40,779 bases of DNA from Mesorhizobium sp. M4B.F.Ca.ET.203.01.1.1 (GCF_004791025.1 NZ_SRUO01000017.1:1-40779); one strand, 5' to 3'. Positions 15,938 to 25,289 are shown, counted from the stretch's first letter. Notes: generated from the sequence alone by a model not told the origin. Made by a program: numbers and translations.

Positions 15938-18900
15938 ATGACTGATCCTAAAAGCCTCCAGGCCCTCAAATGGCGCTGCATCGGACCAGCCAGAGGGGGC
16001 CGCGTTGTGGCGGTTGCGGGCGACCCCAACGAGCCGTTGGTCTTCTACTTCGGCGCATGCGCGGGTGGGGTGTGGAAGACGATTGACGGCGGCATTTATT
16101 GGCGCTGCGTGTCCGACGGCTTCTTCACGAGCGCGAGCGTCGGCGCACTTGCGGTTGCTGGCTCCGACTCCAACGTCATATATGCAGGTATGGGTGAGAC
16201 GACGATCCGGGTCGACGTTTCGTACGGCGACGGCGTCTACAGGTCGACCGATGCCGGTAGCAGTTGGACTCATTTAGGGCTGAACGAGACACGCCACATC
16301 GGCAAGATCTGTATTCATCCCAACGATCCCGACGTCGTGTATGTTGCGGCGCTGGGCGACGCATTTGGGGCCAACGAGGAACGGGGCGTGTTCCGCTCCA
16401 AGGACGGCGGCAAGACCTGGCAGAAAGTCCTCTACCGGAATGCCGACGTCGGCGCAGTCGACGTCTCGATGGATCCCAACAATCCACGCATCCTCTTCGC
16501 TACGATGTGGCAGACACGGCGGAGCTTCTGGAACCTCAGTAGCGGTGGGCCGGGGAGCGGCCTCTTCCGGACGTTTGACGGCGGCGACACTTGGGAAGAA
16601 CTATCCGGGCGGAACGGCCTGCCTGACGGCGTGCTCGGTAAGATTGGTGCCTCTGTTTCGAAGGTGCAGCGCGGGCGCGTCTACGCTCTCATCGAGGCGG
16701 AGGGAGACAAGATCGGGCTCTATCGCACCGACAATTACGGCGGCCGCTGGATCCAGGTGTCTCAGAACCGCGATCTAATCCACCGTCCTTGGTACTATAC
16801 GCATGTCTTCGCCGACACTGGACACGCGGATACGGTCTACGTAGCCAATCAACGGATGTGGAAATCGACCGATGGCGGGGCCAGCTTTACCCAAGTGTCC
16901 ACACCCCACGGCGATAACCATGATCTCTGGATTGACCCGGCCGATCCCACGCGGATGATCGAAGGCAACGATGGTGGTGCGTGTATCACCTTCAACGGCG
17001 GCAAGTCTTGGTCGTCGATCTACAATCAGAACACAGCCCAGTTTTATCGCATCGACGTCGACAGCCAGCACCCCTATCGGATCTACGCCACCCAGCAGGA
17101 CAACACCTCAATTTCTGTTCCGAGCGCCTCGGAATGGGGGGTCATTACCCTGAACGACTGCACCTATCCGGGCACCGGCGAGAGTGGCTTCATCGTCGTT
17201 GATCCCGGTGATCCAGACGTAGTGTATTGCGGCGCTATAGGCTACAGCCCGGGCGGCGCAGGAGCTCTGCAACGCTACGACCACCGCACCCGGCAGGTTC
17301 GCCTCGTCAACGTCTGGCCGGAAGAGTCGACTGGTATGGCGCCGAAGAACATGCGCTACCGCTTCGCCTGGACCTTCCCGCTTGCCTTCTCGCCGCATGA
17401 TCGGAATACGCTCTATGCCGGGGGTAACCACATCTTCCGCAGTCGCGACGAAGGATCGAGCTGGACCACGATCTCTCCTGATCTCAGCCTCAACGATCCG
17501 GTTCGGCAGGACTATTCGGGCGGCTTGACCCACGAAAACTTCGGCTCTGAAGTGCATGCGACGTGTGCCTCAGTCGTCGAGTCCTGGCACCGCAAGGGCG
17601 AGATTTGGGTCTCCACCGATGACGGACTCGTCCATGTGACGCGTAACGACGGGGGCCAGTGGATCAACGTCACGCCCGAAGCCATGCCCGAGCTCGCCTA
17701 TGTTGGCTGCGTCGAGATCTCATCACACGACGCGGATACCGTTTATGTAGCGGTCACGCGCTACAAACTTGCCGACTATCAGCCCTATCTGTTCCGTACC
17801 AGGGACGGCGGCAGGAGTTGGCAGTCGATCGTGGGAGACTTCCCAATAGGCGAGATTACGCGGGTGGTGCGCGCGGATCCGGTGCGGCCAGGCCTGCTGT
17901 TCGTCGGCACCGAGACCGGGGTCTTCTTCAGTCTCGATGACGGAGCACACTGGGCGCGCGTGGCTGGCGGCCTGCCCGTGGTCCCGGTCTACGACCTCAA
18001 GATCAAAGGAAGCGACCTCGTCGCTGGAACCCACGGGCGCTCGCTCTGGATCCTCGACGATGTGGCGCCATTGCGCGAGTTGGCCGTCGATCAGAAGCAC
18101 ATGAAGCTGGTGAGCCCGCGCCCGACGATCCGAACCAAGCTCAGCTACTGGGCCGGGACGCGCACCGCCAAGGCAGGGATCAGCTACACCGAAGGCATCG
18201 CAGCCGGCAGAGAGGGTGTGGAGCTGGAGGACGGATGGCTTGATAGTCTTTATCTCGACTGCGGCGAGAATCCTCCTAATGGGGCGATCGTCTATTACTG
18301 GCTGCCCAAGGATGCTGAGGAGCTTGTCAAGCTCACCTTCCAGGACGCCGCGGGCAAGACCATCGTCGCTTTCTCGAGCGATGACCAGGACGCCCCCTTC
18401 CATAAGAAGCCGGGCACGAAAGTCGGGCTCAACCGTTTCGTTTGGGATCTCAAGCATCCGGGACCGGCGAAGCTCGATCAGTCGCTGGTGACCAGGAAGT
18501 ACGAGCCTCTTGCACCGGGCGGCGACCCGAGCGGCCCGACGGTGGTCCCAGGCAGCTATAAAGTTGAGCTCCAGGCCGGCGGCAAAGTCCAGACAGTCGA
18601 TTTCACTGTTGTCAAGGATCCCCGGATAGCCACGACCGAAAAGGAATTCGCGGAGCAGTTTGCGCTTTTAGAAAAGCTGTTTGATATGCTCTCTGCGCTC
18701 AATCAGGCGGTCAATCGCATCCGCCTCCTGAAGCGGCAGCTCGCGGACGCGCAGAAGCGGCTTGGAGAGAATGACGAAACGCTTAGCGAGAGGGCGCAAG
18801 CACTGGTCGGGCAACTCGAGGTGATCGAGGGAACGCTTGTCGACATCAAGCGGGAGACGCCGCAGGACGCGCGCCACCCGGCCGGCTTAAACGATACGCT

Positions 18901-19093
18901 GATGGGCCTCATCGACCTAGTCGAAATTGCCGACGCGGCGCCGACGCTGCAAGCGCGGCAGGTCTCAGATGAGATCATGCAGAAAGTCGACGGCCAAATC
19001 AAAAAGCTGGAGGGGCTCGTGGATCAGGTCACTCCGCTCAACGCCGCGCTCAGGAGCGCCGGCGTCGAGCTACTTGGACCGGCCAAGCCTTAG
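15938..19093 (+). CDS. large cytosolic Asp-box (BNR, sortilin/VPS10-like) propeller protein
   Basis: About 1051 residues from the ATG at 15938; an in-frame ATG at 15893 would add 15 residues, and neither has a strong ribosome binding site. At least ten Asp-box-like motifs (S/T-x-D-x-G-x-x-W) are spread over the first ~720 residues, for example TIDGGIYW, STDAGSSW, SKDGGKTW, TFDGGDTW, STDGGASF, TFNGGKSW, SRDEGSSW, TRDGGRSW and SLDDGAHW. This implies one or two beta-propellers as in sortilin/BNR 'glycosyl hydrolase-like' proteins. A beta-rich segment follows (~residues 750-900), then a charged coiled-coil-like tail (~905-1040). No signal peptide and no sialidase FRIP motif are visible. It follows the permease gene and is probably the last large gene of the transporter operon. 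Function unknown. Confidence 0.88.
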   Translation: MTDPKSLQALKWRCIGPARGGRVVAVAGDPNEPLVFYFGACAGGVWKTIDGGIYWRCVSDGFFTSASVGALAVAGSDSNVIYAGMGETTIRVDVSYGDGVYRSTDAGSSWTHLGLNETRHIGKICIHPNDPDVVYVAALGDAFGANEERGVFRSKDGGKTWQKVLYRNADVGAVDVSMDPNNPRILFATMWQTRRSFWNLSSGGPGSGLFRTFDGGDTWEELSGRNGLPDGVLGKIGASVSKVQRGRVYALIEAEGDKIGLYRTDNYGGRWIQVSQNRDLIHRPWYYTHVFADTGHADTVYVANQRMWKSTDGGASFTQVSTPHGDNHDLWIDPADPTRMIEGNDGGACITFNGGKSWSSIYNQNTAQFYRIDVDSQHPYRIYATQQDNTSISVPSASEWGVITLNDCTYPGTGESGFIVVDPGDPDVVYCGAIGYSPGGAGALQRYDHRTRQVRLVNVWPEESTGMAPKNMRYRFAWTFPLAFSPHDRNTLYAGGNHIFRSRDEGSSWTTISPDLSLNDPVRQDYSGGLTHENFGSEVHATCASVVESWHRKGEIWVSTDDGLVHVTRNDGGQWINVTPEAMPELAYVGCVEISSHDADTVYVAVTRYKLADYQPYLFRTRDGGRSWQSIVGDFPIGEITRVVRADPVRPGLLFVGTETGVFFSLDDGAHWARVAGGLPVVPVYDLKIKGSDLVAGTHGRSLWILDDVAPLRELAVDQKHMKLVSPRPTIRTKLSYWAGTRTAKAGISYTEGIAAGREGVELEDGWLDSLYLDCGENPPNGAIVYYWLPKDAEELVKLTFQDAAGKTIVAFSSDDQDAPFHKKPGTKVGLNRFVWDLKHPGPAKLDQSLVTRKYEPLAPGGDPSGPTVVPGSYKVELQAGGKVQTVDFTVVKDPRIATTEKEFAEQFALLEKLFDMLSALNQAVNRIRLLKRQLADAQKRLGENDETLSERAQALVGQLEVIEGTLVDIKRETPQDARHPAGLNDTLMGLIDLVEIADAAPTLQARQVSDEIMQKVDGQIKKLEGLVDQVTPLNAALRSAGVELLGPAKP

Positions 19094-19150
19094 GTGTGGC
19101 GTAAGTTCAATATGGTTGAGTGAGCATTCATCCCACAAAAGGCGAGAGAC

Positions 19151-19297
19151 ATGGATTTCATTGAGCGGATCTTCGGCGTCGCCCCCGATGGGGGCGACGG
19201 CACAACCGAGATACTATACATCGCAGTCGCGGTTGCCGTCGGAGCCGTGGTGGTCGCCCGTCGCTGGCTCCGCCGACGCGCCGCAGCGCGGCGCTAG
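19151..19297 (+). CDS. 48-residue single-span membrane microprotein
   Basis: An ATG at 19151 after a purine-rich AAAAGGCGAGAG stretch opens 48 codons ending TAG at 19295-19297. The N-terminal ~20 residues are polar (MDFIERIFGVAPDGGDGTTE). They are followed by one hydrophobic helix (ILYIAVAVAVGAVVVA) and a strongly basic tail of nine arginines in the last 16 residues. The topology (N-out, positive-inside C-terminus) is what a real small membrane protein would show, and it is 57 bp after the Asp-box gene in the same direction. Function unknown; it may anchor or regulate the Asp-box protein or transporter. Confidence 0.6.
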   Translation: MDFIERIFGVAPDGGDGTTEILYIAVAVAVGAVVVARRWLRRRAAARR

Positions 19298-19321
19298 TCT
19301 TTATCTTCTAGGATCGAGATC

Positions 19322-19465
19322 ATGGCGCCTAGAGCTGACTCGATCGATGCGCGAGTATACCTGCTTTCGCCGCCTCCCAAGACGTCCGGCCGGCTCCTGC
19401 CGGGCGTTCACTTGGGCTCTTCGCGCAGGCCAGCGGCTATCGCGACCGAGCTCAAGCTGATTTAG
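19322..19465 (+). other. possible 47-residue ORF
   Basis: An ATG at 19322 with AGGAT upstream opens 47 codons to TAG at 19463-19465 (MAPRADSIDARVYLLSPPPK...). There is no motif or hydrophobic segment. It lies right after the microprotein and may be chance. Confidence 0.18.
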
Positions 19466-19846
19466 AATGCGGGAAACCTTCAAATACGTGATCTCGCACA
19501 ACTACAGTTATATGCTCCCTTTTCGTCTAGTAGGATGTTGAAAAAGTTCAGGAAATGATAATCGCGAAAGGAATCCTAGTCGCTGAACCGACCTATAGCC
19601 GGCGGTGCATTACTGTGGCCGGATTAATAGTACGTATTGCTCAATATTTCCACACTTATCCAGCGCGCGGACGCGAACGCCATTTGGAAGCAAAGCATTA
19701 CTCGATCAAGTCTTGGATAACGAAATTCAGTTCGAGCGTTCAGGTTTAGCTATGAAGGAGTTTCAGCGCGTTCTGGCTCACTCCAATGAGGCGCGGTAAG
19801 GGAGCGGAGTTCAATCTCGTCGTGCATTGAAGCTGAAGAAGCTGTT
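19466..19846. other. intergenic, AT-richer stretch
   Basis: About 380 bp between the peptide-transporter block and the FecBCD block. It includes GATGTTGAAAAAGTTC near 19534, a string often seen near insertion-sequence ends, but I find no terminal repeats or transposase remnants. Short ORFs here have no recognisable content. Confidence 0.3.
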
Positions 19847-20053
19847 GTGGCTCATTTACTTCCTCCTGCTGAGGAATTAACCGCCTTGGCCTTCGAATTC
19901 GTCCACAGGTTCGCGGCCGAAGCTGCGCAACGTCTTGATGATACCAACGCCCAGGCGGTGGTTTCGTCCACGGTCCGAGCCGGGGACGCCCCTGGCTCCG
20001 TGGTTAGTTGCACTCTGGTCTCGCCATCGGGAGAAACGGCGCGGCAACTATGA
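19847..20053 (+). CDS. possible small protein coupled to the FecCD permease gene
   Basis: A 68-codon frame from a GTG at 19847 ends at a TGA overlapping the permease ATG (ATGA at 20050-20053). The translation has a helical, acidic first half (EELTALAFEFVHRFAAEAAQ) and a Ser/Val-rich second half. There is no clear ribosome binding site. The frame stays open upstream only to 19790, without a better start. The stop/start overlap argues for a real gene or the tail of a decayed one; I do not recognise it. Confidence 0.35.
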   Translation: MAHLLPPAEELTALAFEFVHRFAAEAAQRLDDTNAQAVVSSTVRAGDAPGSVVSCTLVSPSGETARQL

Positions 20054-21102
20054 CCACTTCACATAAGGGTCGTCGAGGCCGGGGAGGGTCGCGGCGACAA
20101 CCGTTGTGGCCGCTCTATCTTGTTCTTTTCATGCTGCTGCTCTCGGCGGTGGTGTTGGCCTTCGCCACCGGGCGCTATCCCGTGCCGCCGCTGATGGCGT
20201 TGCGGATCTTACTGCACCCCATCATCGGCGGCGAGGCCGACTGGACCGCGACAGTGGAGACAGTCGTTTGGGAAATCAGGCTGCCGCGCATTGCCGGCGC
20301 GCTGCTGGTCGGCGCCAGCCTAGCTGCGGCCGGGGCGACTTATCAGTGTATCTTTCGCAATCCTCTGGTTTCGCCCGCGATCCTCGGCGCTTCGCAGGGC
20401 GCGGCCTTAGGCGCCTCGCTGGCCCTGCTATTGCGCCTGTCTTGGTCGGGCATCATGGGTATGGCTGTGGCATCCGGTATCCTCGCCACGTCGGCCACCG
20501 CGCTGATCGGCCGTCATCTCGGCAGTGGCTCAATGATCACCTTGGTGCTGGCGGGCCTGGTGGTCGCCGCCGTTTTCAACGCGCTGGTTGCGGTGGTGCA
20601 ATACATAGCCGACCCGCTCGACGTGCTGCCGTCGATCACCTTCTGGCTGATGGGCAGTCTAAACCGCATCGGCAATGATGATCTCGGCATCATCGGCGTT
20701 CCTGTCGCACTTATGCTCGCCCAGCTTTACGCCATCCGCTGGCACATAAACGTACTCGGCGCCGACAACGACGCGGCACGGGCGCTCGGGGTAAACGCGC
20801 CGCTGGTGAGCGGCGTTGCCATCGCCGGAGCTACCGTACTGACCGCGCTCGCTGTCAGCGTAAGCGGCATCGTTGGCTGGGTCGGGCTGGTCGTCCCCCA
20901 CATCGCCCGCTTTCTGGTCGGTCCCAATTTCGACCGCCTCTTGCCGGTCAGCGCCCTGACGGGCGGCCTGTTCCTGCTTGCCATGGACACACTGGCGCGC
21001 AGCGTGGCGACGCAGGAGCTACCGCTCGGCGTCGTAACCTCGCTTGTCGGGGCGCCATTCTTCGCCATCGTGCTCGGCCGTGCCCGGAGGCATTGGTTCT
21101 GA
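20050..21102 (+). CDS. FecCD-family ABC importer permease (iron-chelate/cobalamin type)
   Basis: 350 residues from the ATG at 20050; an upstream in-frame start at 20008 would add 14 residues. It has about nine to ten transmembrane helices. BtuC/FecCD marks are WEIRLPRIAGALLVGASLAAAGATYQ, RNPLVSPAILGASQGAALGAS, ITFWLMGSLNRIG, DNDAARALGVNA and GIVGWVGLVVPHIARFLVG. The protein is homodimeric in this family and imports siderophores, haem, cobalamin or related metal chelates. It overlaps the ATPase gene (TGATG). No TonB-dependent receptor is encoded nearby, so the substrate cannot be read from context. Confidence 0.93.
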   Translation: MTTSHKGRRGRGGSRRQPLWPLYLVLFMLLLSAVVLAFATGRYPVPPLMALRILLHPIIGGEADWTATVETVVWEIRLPRIAGALLVGASLAAAGATYQCIFRNPLVSPAILGASQGAALGASLALLLRLSWSGIMGMAVASGILATSATALIGRHLGSGSMITLVLAGLVVAAVFNALVAVVQYIADPLDVLPSITFWLMGSLNRIGNDDLGIIGVPVALMLAQLYAIRWHINVLGADNDAARALGVNAPLVSGVAIAGATVLTALAVSVSGIVGWVGLVVPHIARFLVGPNFDRLLPVSALTGGLFLLAMDTLARSVATQELPLGVVTSLVGAPFFAIVLGRARRHWF

Positions 21103-21923
21103 TGGCCGCGTTAGTCGCCAGCGATGTCTCCTTCACTCACGCCGGCAACGTCGCACCGACCCTGCGCGGGATTTCGATCCGGGCCGAAGCGGGCGCGGTG
21201 CTGTGCCTTCTCGGACCAAACGGGTCGGGTAAGACGACGCTCCTGCGTTGTCTCGTCGGGCTCCAGGGCGGCGGCGCCGGCATCGAGATAGACGGCCGGC
21301 CGCTGCCGAGCTTCGGTGACGGCGAGCGGGCGCGTCGCATCGCTTACGTGCCGCAGCACGGCGCGGCCGTGTTTCCCTATACGCTGGCCGACATCGCAGT
21401 TCTCGGCCGTACGCCGCATCTCGGCTCCTTCACCGTGCCGTCGCCCGATGACTGGCGCATTGCCCTCGACAGCCTAGACCGTCTTGGGATCGGGCATCTC
21501 GCCAACCATCCGTTCAATCTGTCGAGCGGCGGCGAGCGTCAGCTTGCGCTGATCGCCCGCGCAATCGCGCAGGACGCGGCGACGATCGTGCTCGACGAAC
21601 CGACGGCCAGCCTCGATTTCGCCAACCAAACGCGTATCCTCGACATCATCGCGGGCTTGGCAACGCAGGGGCGCACGGTGGTATTTTCCACGCACGATCC
21701 CGACCACGCCCTGGCGGCGGCGACGCAAGCGGTTCTGCTGAAACACGGGTTCGTGCTTGCGCAGGGAGACGTAGGCCACGTGGTCAACGATCTCACGCTG
21801 AGCGCGCTGTACGATGTGCCGGTGCGGCTGGTCTCCGTCGGCGGAAGTGACGATGGCTTCGGTCCCATGACCGTATGTTTTCCTGTCCGCCGAAACTCCC
21901 GATTGGGCAAGCTCCAAATCTGA
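21102..21923 (+). CDS. FecE/BtuD-type ABC importer ATP-binding protein
   Basis: 273 residues from the ATG at 21102, overlapping the permease stop, with GGAGG at 21086-21090. Walker A is GPNGSGKTT, Q-loop YVPQHG, signature LSSGGERQLALIARAI, Walker B TIVLDEPTASLD, H-loop STHDPDHALAAA. The layout VFPYTLADIAVLGRTPHLG is characteristic of FecE/BtuD ATPases. It powers the FecCD permease upstream. The C-terminal ~20 residues extend beyond the usual end and run almost into the binding-protein gene. Confidence 0.94.
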   Translation: MAALVASDVSFTHAGNVAPTLRGISIRAEAGAVLCLLGPNGSGKTTLLRCLVGLQGGGAGIEIDGRPLPSFGDGERARRIAYVPQHGAAVFPYTLADIAVLGRTPHLGSFTVPSPDDWRIALDSLDRLGIGHLANHPFNLSSGGERQLALIARAIAQDAATIVLDEPTASLDFANQTRILDIIAGLATQGRTVVFSTHDPDHALAAATQAVLLKHGFVLAQGDVGHVVNDLTLSALYDVPVRLVSVGGSDDGFGPMTVCFPVRRNSRLGKLQI

Positions 21924-21934
21924 AGGAAATTGAC

Positions 21935-22978
21935 ATGAGGCGTCGATCCCTCCTGAAAATTGCAGCCTTCTTGCTGCTCCCGTTACCCATCACCTTGGCG
22001 AAGGCGGATGCGACCGGGATCCGCACAATTACCGACATGTCGGGCCGCAGCGTCGTCGTGCCGGCCCAAGTCAAGCGAGTCGCCACCATGGGCTCCGTGC
22101 CGCCACTAAACAGTCTTCTGTTCGCCGTCGGCGCGTCGGATCGACTCGTCAGCGGTTTGCCGCCGCGATTCGGCCAGAACCCGCGCTGGACCTTTCAAAA
22201 AGTCTTCGCGCCGCAACTGGTTGACGCGCCCTTGATCGAGACGCAGAGCCGCGAACCGGACCTGGAGGCGATCATCGCGCTGCAGCCGGATGTCATCCTG
22301 ACGACCTATCCAGCCATGGCGGATGCGGTGGCGCGCGTTGGCGTGCCTGCGGTCGTCATTGAATGGCAGGAGCCCGATGACGTGAAGGCGGCGATGGAAC
22401 TCATCGGCGGCCTTCTCGGCAAGGAGAAGGAAGCAGCCGCCTATGTCGACTACTTCGACCGAACTCTGGCGCGGGTCTCGGCGATTTCGCAATCCCTTGC
22501 GGTCACCGAGAAGCCGCGCGTGCTCTATTTCGAGCCGGAGACGATCAGCCAGCCGCATCTCATCGCGGAGTGGTGGATCCAGCAGGCCGGCGGCGTCAGC
22601 GTCTCCGACGACGGACGCAGCCAAGAAGTGCTATCCTTCAACATCGAGCAGGTGCTGGCCTGGAACCCCGATATAATCTTGGTCCCCCAACTGAAAAATG
22701 TCGAGAAGGTCTTCGGCAACCCGCTGCTAAAGGACGTTCGCGCGGTGGTGACCCGGCGCGTCTTTCCGCTTCCTGTAGTCGCGCATACATGGGGCAATCG
22801 CACGGCGGAGCAGCCGCTGACCGTGCTGTGGGCGGCAAGGACGATCAACCCGGAGGTTTTTGGTGAGATCGACCTAAAGGCCGAAGTGGAGCGCTTCTAC
22901 GTTACTATCTTCGCCCATCCGCTCGACGATGAGATCGTCGCGGCCATTCTGGATCCAACGACCGAGCCACCCCACTAA
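21935..22978 (+). CDS. FecB/BtuF-type ABC importer substrate-binding protein
   Basis: 347 residues from the ATG at 21935, with AAGGAA at 21923-21928. The signal peptide (MRRRSLLKIAAFLLLPLPITLAKADA) has an Arg-rich start and cleaves near residue 26, with no lipobox Cys. Class III binding-protein marks are TDMSGRSVVVPAQVKRVATMG, PDLEAIIALQPDVILTTYP, NIEQVLAWNPDIILVPQ and the TVLWAARTINPEVF end. It delivers a metal chelate or related ligand to the FecCD pore. It is the last gene of the three-gene unit. Confidence 0.92.
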   Translation: MRRRSLLKIAAFLLLPLPITLAKADATGIRTITDMSGRSVVVPAQVKRVATMGSVPPLNSLLFAVGASDRLVSGLPPRFGQNPRWTFQKVFAPQLVDAPLIETQSREPDLEAIIALQPDVILTTYPAMADAVARVGVPAVVIEWQEPDDVKAAMELIGGLLGKEKEAAAYVDYFDRTLARVSAISQSLAVTEKPRVLYFEPETISQPHLIAEWWIQQAGGVSVSDDGRSQEVLSFNIEQVLAWNPDIILVPQLKNVEKVFGNPLLKDVRAVVTRRVFPLPVVAHTWGNRTAEQPLTVLWAARTINPEVFGEIDLKAEVERFYVTIFAHPLDDEIVAAILDPTTEPPH

Positions 22979-23165
22979 GCGGTTGGAAACGAGCTGGTTA
23001 GCTCAGACCGTATGTTCTCGGCGTGAATGTGGCCTCCCTGTCGGCCGGGAAGAATACGGAAGCCGCTGATATCGTATAGGAATAGTCTACTTTTTAGGCT
23101 TCCGAATTGCAGGTAAAGGCCAGTTTGTGGATAGTTTTCTTGCAATTCCAGTTTGCGATTTCGCC

Positions 23166-23217
23166 GCCTGGCGTAGCGTGATTCACTGCTTTCATCGCAG
23201 TGAATCGGGAGCCAGGC
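23166..23217 (+). repeat. stem-loop at the left side of the IS5-family element
   Basis: GATTCACTGC (23180-23189) pairs perfectly with GCAGTGAATC (23197-23206) over a 7-base loop. Further out, GCCTGGC (23166-23172) pairs with GCCAGGC (23211-23217). It lies directly before the transposase start and probably belongs to the left end of the insertion sequence. I could not identify a matching right terminal repeat with confidence. Confidence 0.5.
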
Positions 23218-23218
23218 G

Positions 23219-24441
23219 ATGGGCAGACCACGCGAGCGGCGCGAGACTGGAGAACAGGGATCTTTTCCGCGCTCGCCTTGATGATGGCGGGGCTCCATAT
23301 CCTCAAGCACACCTTCAACCTGTCGGACGAGGCGCTGTGCGCACGCTGGATCGAGAACTCGTATTTCCAGTATTTGTGCGGCGAGGAGTTCTTCCGCCAT
23401 GACCTGCCGTTCGACCGCTCGTCGATGACGCGCTGGCGCAGCCGCATGGGCGAGGAGCGGATCGTCGCGCTTTTGCAGGAAAGTCTCAGTATTGCGGTCA
23501 AGAGCGGGGCGATGAAGTCGCAGTACACGCGCCAAGTGATCGTGGACACGACCGTGCAGCCGAAGAACGTGATGTTCCCGACCGACGCCAAGCTCATCCA
23601 CCGGGCCCGCGAACGGCTGGTGCGGCTGGCCAAACGGGCGGGGCTGGATTTGCGCCAGACCTATGTGCGGGTCGGCAAGCTGGCGCTGATCAAGCACCAG
23701 CGCTATGCGCACGCCAAGCAGTTCAAGCGGGCCAGTAAGGCGCTGCGCAGGCTCAAGACCTATCTCGGCCGGACCGTCCGCGACATCTCCCGCCAGATCG
23801 CCGGCGATGCGGAACTGGACGCGCTCTTCAAATGGTCGCTCTACCAGGCCTTCACCGTTCTCGAGCAGCGTCAGCGCCAGCGCGTCCGCAAAATCTACAG
23901 CCTGCATGCGCACGAGGTGGAATGCATCGGTAAGGGCAAGGCGCATGCGCCCTACGAGTTCGGGGTGAAGGTGTCGGTGGCCACCACGCTGAAGCGCTCA
24001 AATGGTGGCCAGTTCGCCCTGCATGCAAAAGCGCTGCCCGGCAATCCCTATGACGGCCACACGCTCGCAGCGATCATCCCTGACATGGAAAAGACCATCG
24101 GCAACGAGATCAGCCGCGTTCTCGCCGACGCCGGCTTTCGCGGCCACAACGCACCGGAGAGCCACAAGTTCAGGGTCTTCACCGCTGGTCAGAAGCGCCG
24201 CGTGACACCGGCCATCAAGCGCCAGATGCGGCGGCGATCGGCCGTCGAGCCGGTGATCGGCCACATCAAGAACGAACGCAGAATGGGCCGCAATTACCTC
24301 GCTCACACCCAAGGCGGTGCGATCAACGCCATCCTGGCCGCAGCCGGTTACAACTTCTCCCTCCTGCTCAGGTGGCTGAAGCAATTTTTGTGGCTCTTGA
24401 TCGCCGCGTTCCTGAACCGGCCGAAGCAGCTTGCCGCTTAG
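23219..24441 (+). pseudogene. IS5-family transposase, broken near the N-terminus
   Basis: The body (from about 23280) is a nearly complete DDE transposase. It includes NLSDEALCARWIENSYFQYLCGEEFF, RQVIVDTTVQPKNVMFPTDAKL (first catalytic Asp), VLADAGFRGHNAPES (second) and RRSAVEPVIGHIKNE (Glu). The expected N-terminus begins at the ATG at 23219 (PRERRETGEQ) but meets one extra G around 23258. After DLFRARLD, roughly 35 residues usual in this group are missing before LMAGLHILKHTFN. The two parts are in different frames. A GTG at 23200 opens a single frame through the body, but with a nonsense first ~28 residues. Probably inactive unless complemented. Confidence 0.8.
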
Positions 24442-24599
24442 CGATCAAGATTGTTCACAGTCGACTACCTGCGCCGTGAGATGAGATCGGGGCTTGCTTC
24501 GGAGTGGCCGAAGCCGAGCCCGTCAAAAGCCGGACAGGGATTCGCTAAGTCCCGGACAGTCGTTTCAGTAAGTCGCGGCCAGTCTAGCAGCAAACCAAG

Positions 24600-25265
24600 A
24601 AACGCAGCCACGCCGCTTGGCGACGTTCATCGCCCACGCTTTCAGCCATGGTCATTTCGTCACGCGCGTCAGCAACACTTGGGCGGCTTAATAAAGCAAT
24701 GTTCGCATCATGCCGTCTCCGCATAGCGAGACGCGCCCCACGCGGCGACTTTCGTCCGATTCATTGAGGGCCGGCGTCAGTCCCAGAACCGGCCCCGCCG
24801 CCTTGGACTTGTGGAGGCGGGCCGGAATATCGATGGCGCTGGTGAAGGCCAGCGCAGTGATGGGGCCGACACGGGGATATTTGTAAGCGGTTGCAGGTCG
24901 TATCCTCCTTGGTGATCGTCAGTACTTTCGGTGCAAACGAGAGAATCCTCACGCAGCTTCCGCCGAGCGGCAAGCAATTGTGCCATGATCTCGAGATCGG
25001 GCATTCCTGCGACGAGAATACGCTCCTCAATTTCACAAAACCGACCTTGAGGCCGAAGTTGCGTAGAAGATCACGGATGTCGTTCTCCAGGGCGAATCGC
25101 CTTCCCATGCAGAAGCTTGCGGGCAGTCAACAGTGCCCGCCGCTTCTGGCTCGTGAGCGTCTTCACATGCACCGGGCGGTACAGGTTGACCCGCATCACC
25201 TGCGCGATGCCGCGTGCGTCATTACGATCCGTCTTGTTTGGCTGCGCCTTCAGGAACGCTTTCAC
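24600..25265 (-). pseudogene. IS110-family transposase remnant
   Basis: On the minus strand, in several frames, are consecutive pieces of an IS110 transposase. First MKAFLKAQPNKTDRNDARGIAQVM and the following TLTSQKRRALLTARKLL (25265 downward). Then ENDIRDLLRNFGLKVG. Then ALAFTSAIDIPARLHKSKAAGPVLGLTP and GRVSLCGDGMMRTLLY, followed by an in-frame TAA near 24690. Last comes AQVLLTRVTK with a stop and WLKAWAMNVAKRRG. The N-terminal catalytic part is missing, and frameshifts and stops break the rest. Dead element. Confidence 0.8.
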
Positions 25266-25289
25266 ATGGCGCGTCAGGACGATCGGGTT

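Noticed and set aside
15938..19093. Asp-box protein as a secreted sialidase
   Set aside because: No signal peptide at either start and no FRIP or catalytic Arg triad recognisable; Asp boxes alone only indicate a propeller fold.
19500..20050. Cobalamin or other riboswitch before the FecBCD-type operon
   Set aside because: I could not find the conserved cobalamin box or a convincing paired architecture.
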